This document shows positions 8,546 to 17,023 of a stretch of DNA of 64,000 nucleotides, piece by piece (positions within the stretch are counted from its first letter, which is position 1; each line of letters starts with the position of its first letter). The translations under genes were made by a program, and so were the position numbers. Below the pieces are notes generated by a model. The model did no database searches and was not told the DNA's origin. It saw nothing but the letters and a program-made list of their open reading frames with translations. This stretch comes from Candidatus Angelobacter sp. Gp1-AA117 (GTDB taxonomy: Bacteria; Acidobacteriota; Terriglobia; Terriglobales; Acidobacteriaceae), in contig QHVI01000016.1 of assembly GCA_003223515.1 (NCBI GenBank), positions 1 to 64,000 of the forward strand, in the 5' to 3' direction.

Positions 8546-8743
8546 CATAGCCGCAACCAAAAACCTTTTACCGCAGAGGACGCAGAGGTAACAAAAGTGT
8601 TGAGTGTATTGAATTTGGCGGTGTGTTGCTCCCTGCGTTCTCTGCGCCTTCTGCGGTTCACGATGCTCATTGCCAGTTTGCTTGTTTCCTTTGCGCCCTT
8701 GCGGTGAATGAATACCAGGATGTGCGTGCTGCTAAACTGAACT
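8546..8743. repeat. Intergenic CGCAGAGGACGC-type repeat
   Basis: Contains the consensus run ACCTTTTACCGCAGAGGACG...AGGTAACAAAAG followed by GGCGGTGTGTTGCTCCCTGCG and then the same purine word on the opposite strand (TTCTCTGCGCCTTCTGCGG), giving hairpin potential. It is one of several copies of the same repeat family in this window. Confidence 0.7.
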
Positions 8744-9478
8744 GTGCCCGAACGGAAAATCTATATTGCGCAGTTGAAGCGCGCTATCCGGTTGTCGCAG
8801 CAGACCCGCCACATGGAATTTGCCGTTCAGGATGTGGATCAATTCAGTTTTACCCCGGGCCAGTTTCTCTCTTTGCTGGCCGATAAAGAAGGACGCGAGA
8901 TCACCCGCGCCTACTCCATCGCTTCCGCTCCATACAATAACCCGCAGTTCGATCTCTGCCTGAACCGTGTGGAAAATGGCTTTTTTTCCAATCTTCTTTG
9001 CGATATGCCTGAAGGGGAGACCATCCGTTTTCATGGTCCCCATGGATTGTTCACTCTGCGCGATCCGCTGAAGGATTCCATGTTTATCTGCACCGGTACC
9101 GGCGTGGCGCCTATACGCGGCTTCGTTCAGTGGCTCTTCGATGGGCCGGACCGCAGCCAGGGACGCGAGTTCTGGCTGGTCTACGGCACGCGCTATGAAG
9201 AAAGCATCTATTATCGCGACTATTTCGAAAAGATCGCGGCACGACACCCGAACTTTCATTACATCATCACGCTGAGCCGGGGCGGCAAATCCTGGAGAGG
9301 ACTGCAAGGCTATGTGCAGGATCATGTTCGCGCGATTCTGGAGCGGATGCCGGCGGAGAAGCGCGTCGACATTCATGCCTATATCTGTGGCCTGAACCAC
9401 ATGATCAAAGCCAACCGCACCATGCTCATGGAACTGGGGCTGGAGCGGAAGAGCGTGATTTATGAGCGGTATGACTGA
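8744..9478 (+). CDS. FAD/NAD(P)-binding oxidoreductase, ferredoxin-NADP reductase type
   Basis: 244 residues from GTG 8744. The N-terminal FAD-binding barrel has the RAYSIASAP motif (RxYS binds the FAD phosphate). The C-terminal NAD(P) domain begins with FICTGTGVAPIRG and YGTRYEESIYYRD, ends with ICGLNHMIKANR, and has a C-terminal ERYD. There is no [2Fe-2S] domain, so it should pass electrons between NAD(P)H and a separate ferredoxin, flavodoxin or oxygenase. No partner is nearby. The GTG start lies close behind repeat DNA and lacks an obvious SD. Confidence 0.85.
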   Translation: MPERKIYIAQLKRAIRLSQQTRHMEFAVQDVDQFSFTPGQFLSLLADKEGREITRAYSIASAPYNNPQFDLCLNRVENGFFSNLLCDMPEGETIRFHGPHGLFTLRDPLKDSMFICTGTGVAPIRGFVQWLFDGPDRSQGREFWLVYGTRYEESIYYRDYFEKIAARHPNFHYIITLSRGGKSWRGLQGYVQDHVRAILERMPAEKRVDIHAYICGLNHMIKANRTMLMELGLERKSVIYERYD

Positions 9479-10008
9479 GGGCTTTACCATAGCGTGGCGA
9501 GCCACAACCAAAACCTTTTACCACAGCGTGGCGAGCCACAACCAAACGGCTTTAACCGCAGAGGTCGCAGAGGACGCAGAGGTCGCAGAGGTAACAAAAG
9601 TAGTTGATGTGTATTGAATTTGGGGGTGCGTTGCTCCCTATGGACAGCACCCGCCCTTGGCTGCGCGGGAGAATTCGTCGCAAGGAGAGAAGAATTCGAC
9701 TGTTAGTAATGCAGAGGACGCAAAGGACGCAGAGGAAGCAAAAGTAAGTTTATGTGTGTTTAATCTGGCACGCTTTTGTTCCTCAAGATTTTCAGGTCGC
9801 CAAAGCTCGACTTGCAAGGATGAAATTCTTCACAGGAAAACAAGAATTTTGTAGGTAGCAATGCAGAGAACGCAGAGGCCGCAGAGGGGAATGAGGTAAG
9901 TGGGTAATTTGGTAAATGAGTCAATGAAAACCTGCGGGGCAAAATGCAATCCGCGGAACAACAATTTACCCATTTACTACTCATTCCACTTTCGTGCTAC
10001 CCTACAGC
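9479..10008. repeat. Block of tandem intergenic repeats
   Basis: A 530-base gene-free spacer made almost wholly of repeat words. Two copies of ACCA(T/C)AGCGTGGCGAGCCACAACC open it (about 9486-9545). Then come runs of CGCAGAGG, a segment with GCACCCGCCCTTGGCTGCG (about 9640-9665) that recurs near 31034, a segment from about 9706 to 9870 that recurs at 14459-14630, and an inverted repeat of TGGGTAAAT words (9896-9926 against 9961-9987). No ORF here is credible. Confidence 0.75.
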
Positions 10009-11007
10009 ATGGAAGTCCTTCCGAAGATTGAACTCCACCTGCATCTTGACTGTTCTCTGAGCTACAAAGTCGTTTCCTGTTTAAATTCCCAGATTTCTGA
10101 AGACCAATACCGCCGGGATTTCATTGCTCCCCGGCGATGCAGCAGCCTGGCTGAATATCTGGCCCACGCTCCGCATGCTACACAGCTCATGCAATCCAAA
10201 GAAGCTCTGAAACTGGTGGTGGAAGACGTTTTCGAGCAACTTGCCGCCGATAACATGATCTACGCCGAACTTCGTTACGCGCCGCTGCTGCATGTGGATC
10301 GCGGACTCAAGGCCGAAGAGGTTGTAGAAGCGGTGGATCGCGCAGCAGAAGAATGCATCCGGCAGGCGGGGGTTGAGGCGCGCCTGATTCTCTGTACCTT
10401 GAGGCACTACACCCGTGAGCAGAGCCTCCAGACTGCCCGGCTGGTGGAGCGCGCGAAAGGAAGCCGCACCGTGGCCCTGGACATTGCCGGCGATGAGGCG
10501 GCATATCCTCTGGCCCCGCACAAAGCGGCATATGACTATGCTCATGAGCGCGGGCTGTACATGACCGCCCACGCCGGTGAAGCCGGTGGCGCGGAGAGCG
10601 TCTGGGAAACTTTACGTGATCTTGCCCCATCGCGCATCGGGCATGGAGTGCGCAGCATTGAAGATCCGGATTTGATCACTCATCTAAAGCAGCAGGGCAT
10701 TCATCTGGAGATTTGCCCCAGCAGTAATGTGCAGACCGCCGTCTGCTCTTCGCTCGCCGAGCACCCGGTGGATCGACTGTACCGGGACGGGGTTTCTTTG
10801 AGCATCAACACGGATTCACGGACGATCAATGACACCACCCTGGAGCGCGAATACCAGGAGCTGGAGCAGACATTTGCCTGGAGACGTGAAGAACTCCTGC
10901 GCTGCAACCTGGAAGCAATGAAGGCAGCCTTTCTTCCTTCCAGCGAGAAGCGGCGGCTGGAAGCGCGCCTCCTGCAAGCCTATTCCGCGCAGCCGATGGT
11001 GCAGTAA
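10009..11007 (+). CDS. add: Adenosine deaminase family protein
   Basis: 332 residues from ATG 10009; a GTG 15 bases upstream is less likely. The amidohydrolase TIM barrel carries the metal-binding HLHLDCS near the N-terminus, catalytic HAGEAGG (His plus Glu) at about 187, IGHGVRS, and NTDSRTIND with the last metal-binding Asp. These are the residues used for hydrolytic deamination of adenosine to inosine in purine salvage. HLHLDCS in place of HLHLDGS is typical of a bacterial sub-branch. Aminofutalosine deaminase is an alternative in the same family. The next gene starts immediately after its stop. Confidence 0.85.
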   Translation: MEVLPKIELHLHLDCSLSYKVVSCLNSQISEDQYRRDFIAPRRCSSLAEYLAHAPHATQLMQSKEALKLVVEDVFEQLAADNMIYAELRYAPLLHVDRGLKAEEVVEAVDRAAEECIRQAGVEARLILCTLRHYTREQSLQTARLVERAKGSRTVALDIAGDEAAYPLAPHKAAYDYAHERGLYMTAHAGEAGGAESVWETLRDLAPSRIGHGVRSIEDPDLITHLKQQGIHLEICPSSNVQTAVCSSLAEHPVDRLYRDGVSLSINTDSRTINDTTLEREYQELEQTFAWRREELLRCNLEAMKAAFLPSSEKRRLEARLLQAYSAQPMVQ

Positions 11008-11367
11008 ATGAGCCTCTTCAGTGGATTGGTTACCATTGGTGTAAATGACGTAGCCGCAGCCACCGCGTGGTACAAGGAGAAGTTTGGGTTGCGAGAATCA
11101 GGCCAGAATTTTGAGGAAGGCAGTCCGGAGGATACCGAACTCATATCCTCACCCAATCGCGAATTCGGCGTTATTCTGTTAGCGGGAGTGGAAGAATCCG
11201 GCGATCCCCCGCCCGTCTTAAATACTTCTGACATTGCTAAAGCCCGGGAATGGTTGGCCCTCCGGGGCGTGAACGTCACCCCGGTGCAGACCGACCGCCA
11301 GGGCACCCATTACATCGAAATGCGAGATTTAGAAAACAACCTCATCGAGATTTCTGAAGAGCCATAA
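11008..11367 (+). CDS. VOC (glyoxalase/bleomycin-resistance fold) protein
   Basis: 119 residues, a single VOC domain with two beta-alpha-beta-beta-beta halves: GLVTIGVNDVAAATAWYKEKFGL at the start and GTHYIEMRDLENNLIEI at the end, with Glu in the final strand as a possible metal ligand. No substrate can be assigned. The ATG abuts the add stop codon, so the two are probably cotranscribed, without implying a shared pathway. Confidence 0.8.
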   Translation: MSLFSGLVTIGVNDVAAATAWYKEKFGLRESGQNFEEGSPEDTELISSPNREFGVILLAGVEESGDPPPVLNTSDIAKAREWLALRGVNVTPVQTDRQGTHYIEMRDLENNLIEISEEP

Positions 11368-11497
11368 AGATTCTGGAGGCGCAGGTTTATGTCGCCCCTC
11401 CGCGCTTTCAATAGCTTCGTGAGAACGCCTTGTTACAGCATCCAAGAGCCAAGAGCCGTTTTTCTGCAACCTCCACCCACTTCAGTCCATCTAACAA

Positions 11498-11527
11498 CTT
11501 GACAATAAGTCACTCAACTCTCATAAT
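11498..11527 (+). promoter_or_regulatory. dnaK promoter overlapped by a HAIR-like HspR operator
   Basis: TTGACA (11499-11504), 17-base spacer, CATAAT (11522-11527). Superposed on it is CTTGACA-N7-ACTCAAC (11498-11518), a close match to the HspR-associated inverted repeat CTTGAGT-N7-ACTCAAG. An HspR-like regulator is encoded at 15908-16315, so repressor binding would cover the -35 box and spacer. Confidence 0.7.
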
Positions 11528-11592
11528 ACACTTGTTGTGAACAGAGTTCCCGTTGATTTGCAAGCACTTATAAGCAGGAGGCACCCCAGGCC

Positions 11593-13530
11593 ATGGGAAA
11601 AATTATAGGAATTGACTTAGGCACCACGAACTCCGTGGTGGCGGTGATGGAAGGCGGCGAGCCCAAGGTCATTGAGAATGAAGAAGGTGGCCGCACTACT
11701 CCATCGGTCGTAGGGTTCACGAAAGCCGGTGAGCGCCTAGTGGGCCAGGTGGCAAAGCGCCAGGCGATTACCAACCCCGAAAACACCGTTTATTCCATCA
11801 AGAGATTCATGGGACGTCGTTTTGAAGAAGTGAACGACGAGATGAAGATGGTTCCCTACAAGGTAGTTCGGCAGGGGGACCACGTGGCAATTGTGGCGGA
11901 GGGGAAGGAATATACCCCGCCCCAGGTTTCAGCCATGATTCTGCAAAAGTTGAAGAAGGCGGCTGAGAACTACCTCGGGCAGACTGTGACCGAGGCGGTC
12001 ATTACCGTCCCGGCGTACTTCAATGACGCCCAGCGCCAAGCCACCAAGGATGCGGGCAAGATTGCCGGCCTGGACGTGAAGCGCATCGTCAACGAGCCCA
12101 CCGCAGCCGCCCTGGCCTACGGTTTGGACAAGAAGAAAGACGAGACCATCGCCGTGTACGACTTCGGCGGCGGCACCTTCGATATCTCCGTTCTGGAGGT
12201 AGGCGAAGGCGTGATCGAGGTGAAGTCCACCAACGGCGATACGCACCTGGGCGGTGACAACATCGACCAGCGGATTGTGGATTGGCTGGTAGACGAATTC
12301 AAGAAAGAAGAAGGACTGGATCTGCGCAGCAAGGGCAACGAAATGGCCCTACAGCGCCTGCGCGACGCGGCGGAAAAGGCCAAGATCGAGCTTTCCACCA
12401 CCATGGAAACCGAGATCAACCTGCCCTTTATCACCGCTGACGCAACCGGCCCAAAGCACCTGGTGAAGAAGCTGACCCGCGCCAAGCTGGAGCAGATGAT
12501 TGAAGACATCATCCAGCGCTCGGTTGGGCCATGCCGCCAGGCGATGAAAGATGCGGGCGTTGAAGCCAAGGACATCGACGAGGTGGTGCTGGTCGGCGGC
12601 CAGACGCGTATGCCTCGCATCCAGCAGATCGTAAAAGACCTGTTCGGCAAAGAGCCGCACAAGGGCGTAAACCCTGATGAAGTGGTGGCGATTGGCGCAG
12701 CGGTGCAGGCAGGCGTGCTGGCAGGAGACGTGAAAGACCTGCTGCTGCTCGATGTGACCCCGCTCACGCTCTCGATTGAGACGCTGGGTGGCGTGGCGAC
12801 CTCGATGATTCCGCGCAACACTACGATTCCGACGCGCAAATCGGAGACGTTCTCCACCGCGGCTGACAGCCAGACCTCGGTTGAGGTGCATGTGCTGCAG
12901 GGTGAGCGTCCGCTGGCCAGGGACAACCGCACTCTGGGCAAGTTCCACCTGACCGGCATTCCGCCGGCGCCACGTGGCGTGCCCCAGGTTGAGGTGATCT
13001 TTGACATTGACGCCAACGGTATCCTCAACGTGACGGCCAAAGACAAGGCCACCAGCAAAGAGCAGAAGATCGTCATTACTTCTTCTTCCGGCCTCAGCAA
13101 GGAAGAAGTCGAGCGCATGGCCAAGGAAGCCGAAGCGCATTCGGCGGAAGACAAGGCCAAGCGCGAAGAGATCGAGGCCCGCAACCAGCTCGACAGCATG
13201 GTCTACCAGATCGAAAAGATGCTGAAAGAGCATGGCGACAAGATCTCCGGGACGGAGCGCAGTGATGTGGAAACCGCAGTTGCTGACGCGAAGAAAGCCC
13301 TGGAAGGCACGGACGCGGCGGCGATGAATGCTGCCCGCGAACGGCTGACCCAGGCTTCGCACAAGCTGGCTGAAGTCATGTATCGCGCTCAGCAGGAGCC
13401 AGGGGCCGCTCCGGGCGCAGCCGGACCGCAGGCCGATGCGTCAACCAATGGGGCCACCGGCAGCGCAGGCCAGAAGAAAGACGAAGGCGTGATCGATGCC
13501 GAGTACGTAGACGTAGAAGACAAAAAGTAA
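11593..13530 (+). CDS. dnaK: Molecular chaperone DnaK (Hsp70)
   Basis: 645 residues, full length. The ATPase domain (1-385) shows [50 protein letters not shown] and [11 protein letters not shown] linker with [12 protein letters not shown] leads into the substrate-binding domain and helical lid. The tail ends in Gly/Ala-rich sequence and the acidic [11 protein letters not shown] typical of bacterial DnaK. It folds client proteins with DnaJ and GrpE. An SD (GCAGGAGG) lies about 11 bases before ATG. It is not linked to grpE, which sits with hrcA 10 kb away, but it has an HspR-type site. Confidence 0.98.
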   Translation: MGKIIGIDLGTTNSVVAVMEGGEPKVIENEEGGRTTPSVVGFTKAGERLVGQVAKRQAITNPENTVYSIKRFMGRRFEEVNDEMKMVPYKVVRQGDHVAIVAEGKEYTPPQVSAMILQKLKKAAENYLGQTVTEAVITVPAYFNDAQRQATKDAGKIAGLDVKRIVNEPTAAALAYGLDKKKDETIAVYDFGGGTFDISVLEVGEGVIEVKSTNGDTHLGGDNIDQRIVDWLVDEFKKEEGLDLRSKGNEMALQRLRDAAEKAKIELSTTMETEINLPFITADATGPKHLVKKLTRAKLEQMIEDIIQRSVGPCRQAMKDAGVEAKDIDEVVLVGGQTRMPRIQQIVKDLFGKEPHKGVNPDEVVAIGAAVQAGVLAGDVKDLLLLDVTPLTLSIETLGGVATSMIPRNTTIPTRKSETFSTAADSQTSVEVHVLQGERPLARDNRTLGKFHLTGIPPAPRGVPQVEVIFDIDANGILNVTAKDKATSKEQKIVITSSSGLSKEEVERMAKEAEAHSAEDKAKREEIEARNQLDSMVYQIEKMLKEHGDKISGTERSDVETAVADAKKALEGTDAAAMNAARERLTQASHKLAEVMYRAQQEPGAAPGAAGPQADASTNGATGSAGQKKDEGVIDAEYVDVEDKK

Positions 13531-13565
13531 ATGATCTGACGTGCACAGCGCCAAAGGAAGAACAA

Positions 13566-13597
13566 GCAGAGGGCGGCTGGTATCAGCCGCCCTCTGC
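13566..13597 (+). terminator. Strong GC hairpin after dnaK
   Basis: A 14-bp perfect stem (GCAGAGGGCGGCTG / CAGCCGCCCTCTGC) with a GTAT loop, 35 bases after the dnaK stop. There is no U-tract, so it is a terminator-like or mRNA-stabilising hairpin rather than a textbook intrinsic terminator. Confidence 0.65.
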
Positions 13598-13611
13598 CAT
13601 AAGGGACCCCG

Positions 13612-13779
13612 ATGAAACAATACTTAGTAGTGAAAGTAGCGCATGGATTGAACCAGGTTGCGAACCTGGTTGCCTTGCCGGGACTGTACACGCTGGAAGC
13701 CGCGCAGGAGTTCATCAGCCGGGCAACGGATGCGGAGCCAGAATCGACATTTTTGATCCAGGAAGTGGGCGCGGCGTAA
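13612..13779 (+). CDS. Possible 55-residue protein downstream of dnaK
   Basis: ATG 13612 preceded by AAGGGA 7 bases upstream. It encodes MKQYLVVKVAHG...FLIQEVGAA with a continuous frame and plausible composition. A perfect hairpin (ACCAGGTTGCGAACCTGGT) lies within codons 14-20. There is no recognised family. It falls between the dnaK hairpin and the next gene, so it needs its own promoter or readthrough. Confidence 0.4.
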   Translation: MKQYLVVKVAHGLNQVANLVALPGLYTLEAAQEFISRATDAEPESTFLIQEVGAA

Positions 13780-13814
13780 TCCAAAAATTCAAAAAGCAGT
13801 AACGGAGTTGCTTG

Positions 13815-14321
13815 ATGAAATACATGAAACGGCGTGGGTTGAAGTTGTTCGCAGTGGCAGCCCTGCTTCCCTTGATGGCTGCCAATGCCTCTTCCCAGAG
13901 CGCACAGCCTGCAGCTAAGATTTCGAGCGTAGACCAGGCTGCAATCCAACAGGTCACAAAGCTGCTGAAAGATTTTCTGGCAGCAGTGCCGCAAAGCGAC
14001 AAACAGGTATTCGACAGCTTCTTTGCCGACGACGTGATTTACACTCGTGCCGCCGGGGTTACGGTAAACAAGGTTGAGATCATCAGAAACATCGATGTGC
14101 GCGCCGTAAACCAGCCCAAAGCGACTTATGAGGCTGATGACATTACCGTGCATCCTTACGGTGACACGGTGATTGTGAATTTCCGGCTGGTTCAGCACAA
14201 TGAGAAAGACGGCAAACAGGAGACGACCTATTTCCGGAACACCGGAGCATTCCTGAAGCGCAACGGCAAATGGCAGGTTGTGGCCTGGCAGGCGACCAAA
14301 GTTCCGGAACAGAGCAAATAG
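13815..14321 (+). CDS. Secreted DUF4440/SnoaL-like protein
   Basis: 168 residues. A signal peptide (MKRRGLKLFAVAALLPLMA, cleavage after NASSQ or nearby) is followed by an NTF2-like domain: LLKDFLAAVPQSDKQVFDSFFADDVIYTRAAG, then beta strands including VIVNFRLVQ and ending KWQVVAWQATKVP. DUF4440 proteins are small cone-shaped folds with varied or no enzymatic roles, and the periplasmic location is inferred. The ATG at 13815 is preferred over the TTG directly before it. Confidence 0.75.
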   Translation: MKYMKRRGLKLFAVAALLPLMAANASSQSAQPAAKISSVDQAAIQQVTKLLKDFLAAVPQSDKQVFDSFFADDVIYTRAAGVTVNKVEIIRNIDVRAVNQPKATYEADDITVHPYGDTVIVNFRLVQHNEKDGKQETTYFRNTGAFLKRNGKWQVVAWQATKVPEQSK

Positions 14322-14682
14322 GGGATTAACCACAGCGTGGCGAGCCACAACCAAAGCCTTTTACCGCAGTCGGACATGGGACTAACGTCCCACCCAGAAA
14401 ACATGAAAATTGCGCTTCGGGTTAAGGTATCCACCGTAAGCACCCAGCTATTTTTAGGGCAGAGGACGCAAAGGACGCAGAGGAAACAAAAGTAGTTTAT
14501 GTGTATTTGATCTGGCACTGTTTTGTTCCCTCAAGATTTTCGGTCCGCCAAAGCTGGACTTGGAAGAGGTAAAAGCAGCATGAAAATTCTTCGCAGGAAT
14601 ACAAGAATTTTGGATATAGCAATGCTAAGGACGCTAAGGAACAAAGAACTAAATACTAAAAACTAAGTACTAACTACTATCA
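14322..14682. repeat. Repeat-rich spacer before dnaJ
   Basis: Starts with ACCACAGCGTGGCGAGCCAC (about 14330), then a stretch (14459-14630) homologous to about 9706-9870, including GATCTGGCACNNTTTTGTTCC, CAAGATTTTCGG and GAATACAAGAATTTTG. It ends with tandem CTAAATACTA/CTAAGTACTA words directly before the dnaJ start. There is no gene and no HAIR or CIRCE element. Confidence 0.7.
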
Positions 14683-15894
14683 ATGGCGGCTACCACACAA
14701 AAAGATTATTACGGCGCTCTGGGAGTGAAGAAGAATGCCTCCCCGGAGGAGATTCGCAAGGCTTTCCGGAAGCTCGCCAGAAAGTATCATCCAGACGTCA
14801 ATCCCAATGACAAGAAGGCGGAAGAGAAGTTCAAGGAAATCTCTGAAGCCAATGATGTGCTGAGCGATCCTAAGAAGCGCAAGATCTACGATCAACTCGG
14901 GTTCTATTCTGACAATATCGATCCGGCGGCCGCCGAAGCCTATGCGCGCGGCGGAGGTTTTGGAGCGGGTGGATTTGGACAAGGCCCGAGTGCAGGCAGC
15001 GGACAGGGACAAGGTGTCCCTTTCGATTTCAGCGGGTTTGATTTCTCCGACCTGGGGGGCGGAGGAAGACAAGGCACCGGCGGCTTCCGCGATATTTTCT
15101 CCGGCATGTTCAGCGGTGGACGTGGCGGCGCCGCCGTAGACGAACGGCCTGCATCCGGCAGCGATCTCGAGTATCAGGTGAACATCGGTTTCTGGGATGC
15201 CATTCGCGGCACCGTGAAGCGCCTGAACATCTCACGCATGGCAACCTGTGACAACTGCTCGGGTAAGGGCTACGTGGGCGCGGTCAGCACCTGTCCCGAA
15301 TGCGGAGGCACCGGCCAGGTCACACCCGATACGGGACGCATGAAGTTCAGCATGCAGTGTCCGCGTTGCCATGGTACAGGCAAGGCGCAGAGCCGCTGCC
15401 AGGTGTGTCACGGGGAAGGAGTGGTCGAGCGCACCGAGCCTATTGAGATTCGGATTAAGCCGGGCACGCGCGACGGCCAGCGCATCCGTCTGGGGGGCAA
15501 AGGCAATGCCGGAACGCGCGGCGGCCCTCCGGGTGATCTTTACATCATCCTCCGCACAGGTGAGCATCCGGTCTTCCACCGTGAAGGCGATGATATCTAC
15601 GTGACCGTGCCGGTGAGCGCTCCCGAGGCAGCGCTGGGCGCCAAAATTGAAGTGCCGACAATCGATGGGCGTTCGCAGTTGAAGGTGCCACCCGGCACGC
15701 AGAGCGGGCAGAAGCTGCGTCTGCGGGAAAAAGGCGTTCCCTCGGCGACCAGAGAAGGAGCGCGCGGCGATCAAATCGTGGAAATCAAGATCATCGTGCC
15801 GGAAGCGCGTGATCTGAAAGCGCGCGAACTGTGGCAGGAACTGCAGAAGCTCGATCCTATTGATCCACGGCAAGAGCTATGGGCGAAGGTGTGA
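14683..15894 (+). CDS. dnaJ: DnaJ-type co-chaperone (Hsp40), HspR-linked copy
   Basis: 403 residues. J domain (8-72) with the HPD tripeptide (KYHPDVNP); Gly/Phe-rich linker (about 85-150); zinc domain with four CxxCxGxG repeats ([32 protein letters not shown]); and C-terminal peptide-binding barrels. All elements of a type I DnaJ are intact. It stimulates DnaK ATP hydrolysis and delivers clients. A second dnaJ at 24607 belongs to the hrcA operon. This one is followed after 13 bases by hspR, an order seen in HspR-type dnaK operons, though dnaK is here separated by several genes. Confidence 0.95.
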   Translation: MAATTQKDYYGALGVKKNASPEEIRKAFRKLARKYHPDVNPNDKKAEEKFKEISEANDVLSDPKKRKIYDQLGFYSDNIDPAAAEAYARGGGFGAGGFGQGPSAGSGQGQGVPFDFSGFDFSDLGGGGRQGTGGFRDIFSGMFSGGRGGAAVDERPASGSDLEYQVNIGFWDAIRGTVKRLNISRMATCDNCSGKGYVGAVSTCPECGGTGQVTPDTGRMKFSMQCPRCHGTGKAQSRCQVCHGEGVVERTEPIEIRIKPGTRDGQRIRLGGKGNAGTRGGPPGDLYIILRTGEHPVFHREGDDIYVTVPVSAPEAALGAKIEVPTIDGRSQLKVPPGTQSGQKLRLREKGVPSATREGARGDQIVEIKIIVPEARDLKARELWQELQKLDPIDPRQELWAKV

Positions 15895-15907
15895 ACAGGG
15901 AATCTGC

Positions 15908-16315
15908 ATGACCGCGAAACGCAAATCCAAAGGCGCGTACATGATCTCGGCAGTGGCTGAGATGTACGGCATTCATCCGCAGACCCTGCGCCTTTATGAG
16001 CGTGAAGGACTGCTCAAGCCCTCGCGCACCGAGGGTAACACTCGTCTCTACACGGAAGAAGATTTGCAGCGGCTGGAATTCATTCTGTCACTGGCCCGCG
16101 ACCTGGGCGTGAACATTGCCGGAATCGCCATCATCCTGCAGATGCGGGAACGCATGGAAGAGATGAACCGGCAGATGCAGGAATTTGTCCGCTTCGTTCA
16201 GCAGGAAGTGGCCAACCGGGTAAGCCACGCGCAAGCTGATGCCAGCCAGGGCGCAATAGTCCCCATTCGCAGGCCTTCCATTCCAGCTCCAGCAACTCGC
16301 GATAAAAAGAGATAA
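15908..16315 (+). CDS. hspR: MerR-family heat-shock repressor HspR
   Basis: 135 residues from ATG 15908. The MerR winged helix is explicit: YMISAVAEMYGIHPQTLRLYEREGLLKPSRTEGN, TRLYTEEDLQRLEFI, then a helix LGVNIAGIAIILQMRERMEEM. HspR binds HAIR inverted repeats and is assisted by DnaK in the classical model, giving feedback repression of dnaK. The predicted operator is present 4.4 kb upstream over the dnaK promoter. The C-terminal 40 residues are flexible. Confidence 0.92.
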   Translation: MTAKRKSKGAYMISAVAEMYGIHPQTLRLYEREGLLKPSRTEGNTRLYTEEDLQRLEFILSLARDLGVNIAGIAIILQMRERMEEMNRQMQEFVRFVQQEVANRVSHAQADASQGAIVPIRRPSIPAPATRDKKR

Positions 16316-16344
16316 ATCGGGGCTTCAGGCCCGGCGGGAATTAG

Positions 16345-16394
16345 AAAGAAATAGCCGGCGGCTGCATGATACAGGCCACCGGCTATTCTTTCAG
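16345..16394. terminator. Bidirectional terminator-like hairpin between hspR and a convergent gene
   Basis: AATAGCCGGCGGC and GCCACCGGCTATT pair around a loop of about 12 bases (one mismatch). On the minus strand the stem is followed by TCTTTCTAAT and on the plus strand by CTTTC. It lies between two convergent genes. Confidence 0.6.
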
Positions 16395-16400
16395 CAGGGG

Positions 16401-16697
16401 CTAGGCGGCAAACCGATCGTGGACATCGCGTCCGTGAATCGAGACGATTGGTTTGCGTGCTTCGGTTTCCGCAGGCGGACTAATGCCCGCAGGGATTCCC
16501 TGGTCTACTGTGTCCAGCTCATGTTCTTCCTGTGTCTGAGCTGAAGAAGGATTTTGCAGTTTCTGAGGGTATACGCGCCACCGCTGACGTATGCGGCGCT
16601 CCATATCCCCCCACTCTTCGCGTGCCCGTTCCATGCCGCGGCGTACTGCCTTCACGCTCTTCCGCTCAGCATGGCGCAGATTCTCGAGCAGACGCAT
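16401..16697 (-). CDS. Hypothetical basic/charged small protein
   Basis: 98 residues, start at 16697 with a good SD (AAAGGGGGA about 8 bases upstream). The N-terminal half is Arg/Glu-rich and predicted helical (RRGMERAREEWGDMERRIRQRW); the second half is Pro/Glu-rich and ends with a short conserved-looking block KPIVSIHGRDVHDRF. No family is recognised. Convergent with hspR across a hairpin. Confidence 0.6.
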   Translation of the reverse strand: MRLLENLRHAERKSVKAVRRGMERAREEWGDMERRIRQRWRVYPQKLQNPSSAQTQEEHELDTVDQGIPAGISPPAETEARKPIVSIHGRDVHDRFAA

Positions 16698-17023
16698 TAA
16701 ACGGTTCCCCCTTTCCGGGCCCGATCAATGAATGCTTTTGCGGGTCTGATCAAATTGGATGCCTGGGTTTGACGATTGGAAACTGCTGCTGGACAGAGCT
16801 GCTGAAGAATCGGGTGATCTGGAGATCGGGTTATCTGGTGATCGGAACAGCAAAACCCCTATTGGATTGTTTTGCTTCTCGACCATGATTCTTTTGGACA
16901 CAGCAGGTGTTCCGATTCCCCGAGCGCCCGATCACGGTGCCCCCCCGATTCTCTACGCGCGCGAGTCACTGGTCAGGCAAGAGAATCCCGATCCAGAGAA
17001 TGACGGGGGCAGTACAATAAACT
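16698..17023. repeat. Inverted repeat built from ATCGGGTGATCTGG words
   Basis: The left arm (16806-16851) has several tandem variants of GATCGGGTGATCTGG. The right arm (16911-16954) carries their complement (CCGATTCCCCGAGCGCCCGATC...CCCCGATTCTC). About 60 bases lie between. There is no credible gene. TACAAT at 17013-17018 may be the -10 box of the next gene, only 5 bases before its GTG, which would imply a leaderless or near-leaderless mRNA. Confidence 0.55.

Noticed and set aside
9766-9783. TGGCAC-N5-TTGCA-like sigma-54 promoter in the repeats (also 14513)
   Set aside because: TCTGGCACGCTTTTGTTCC lacks the GC of the -12 element at the right spacing and belongs to a dispersed repeat, not to a single regulated gene.
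9657-9854. 65-codon frame in the repeat block
   Set aside because: It is a translation of CGCAGAGGACGC repeats (NAEDAKDAEEAK) and is therefore not a gene.
12117-13362. Two long minus-strand frames (360 and 337 codons) inside dnaK
   Set aside because: They are antisense frames produced by the codon bias of dnaK, with low-complexity, Ser-rich or His-rich translations and no start signals.
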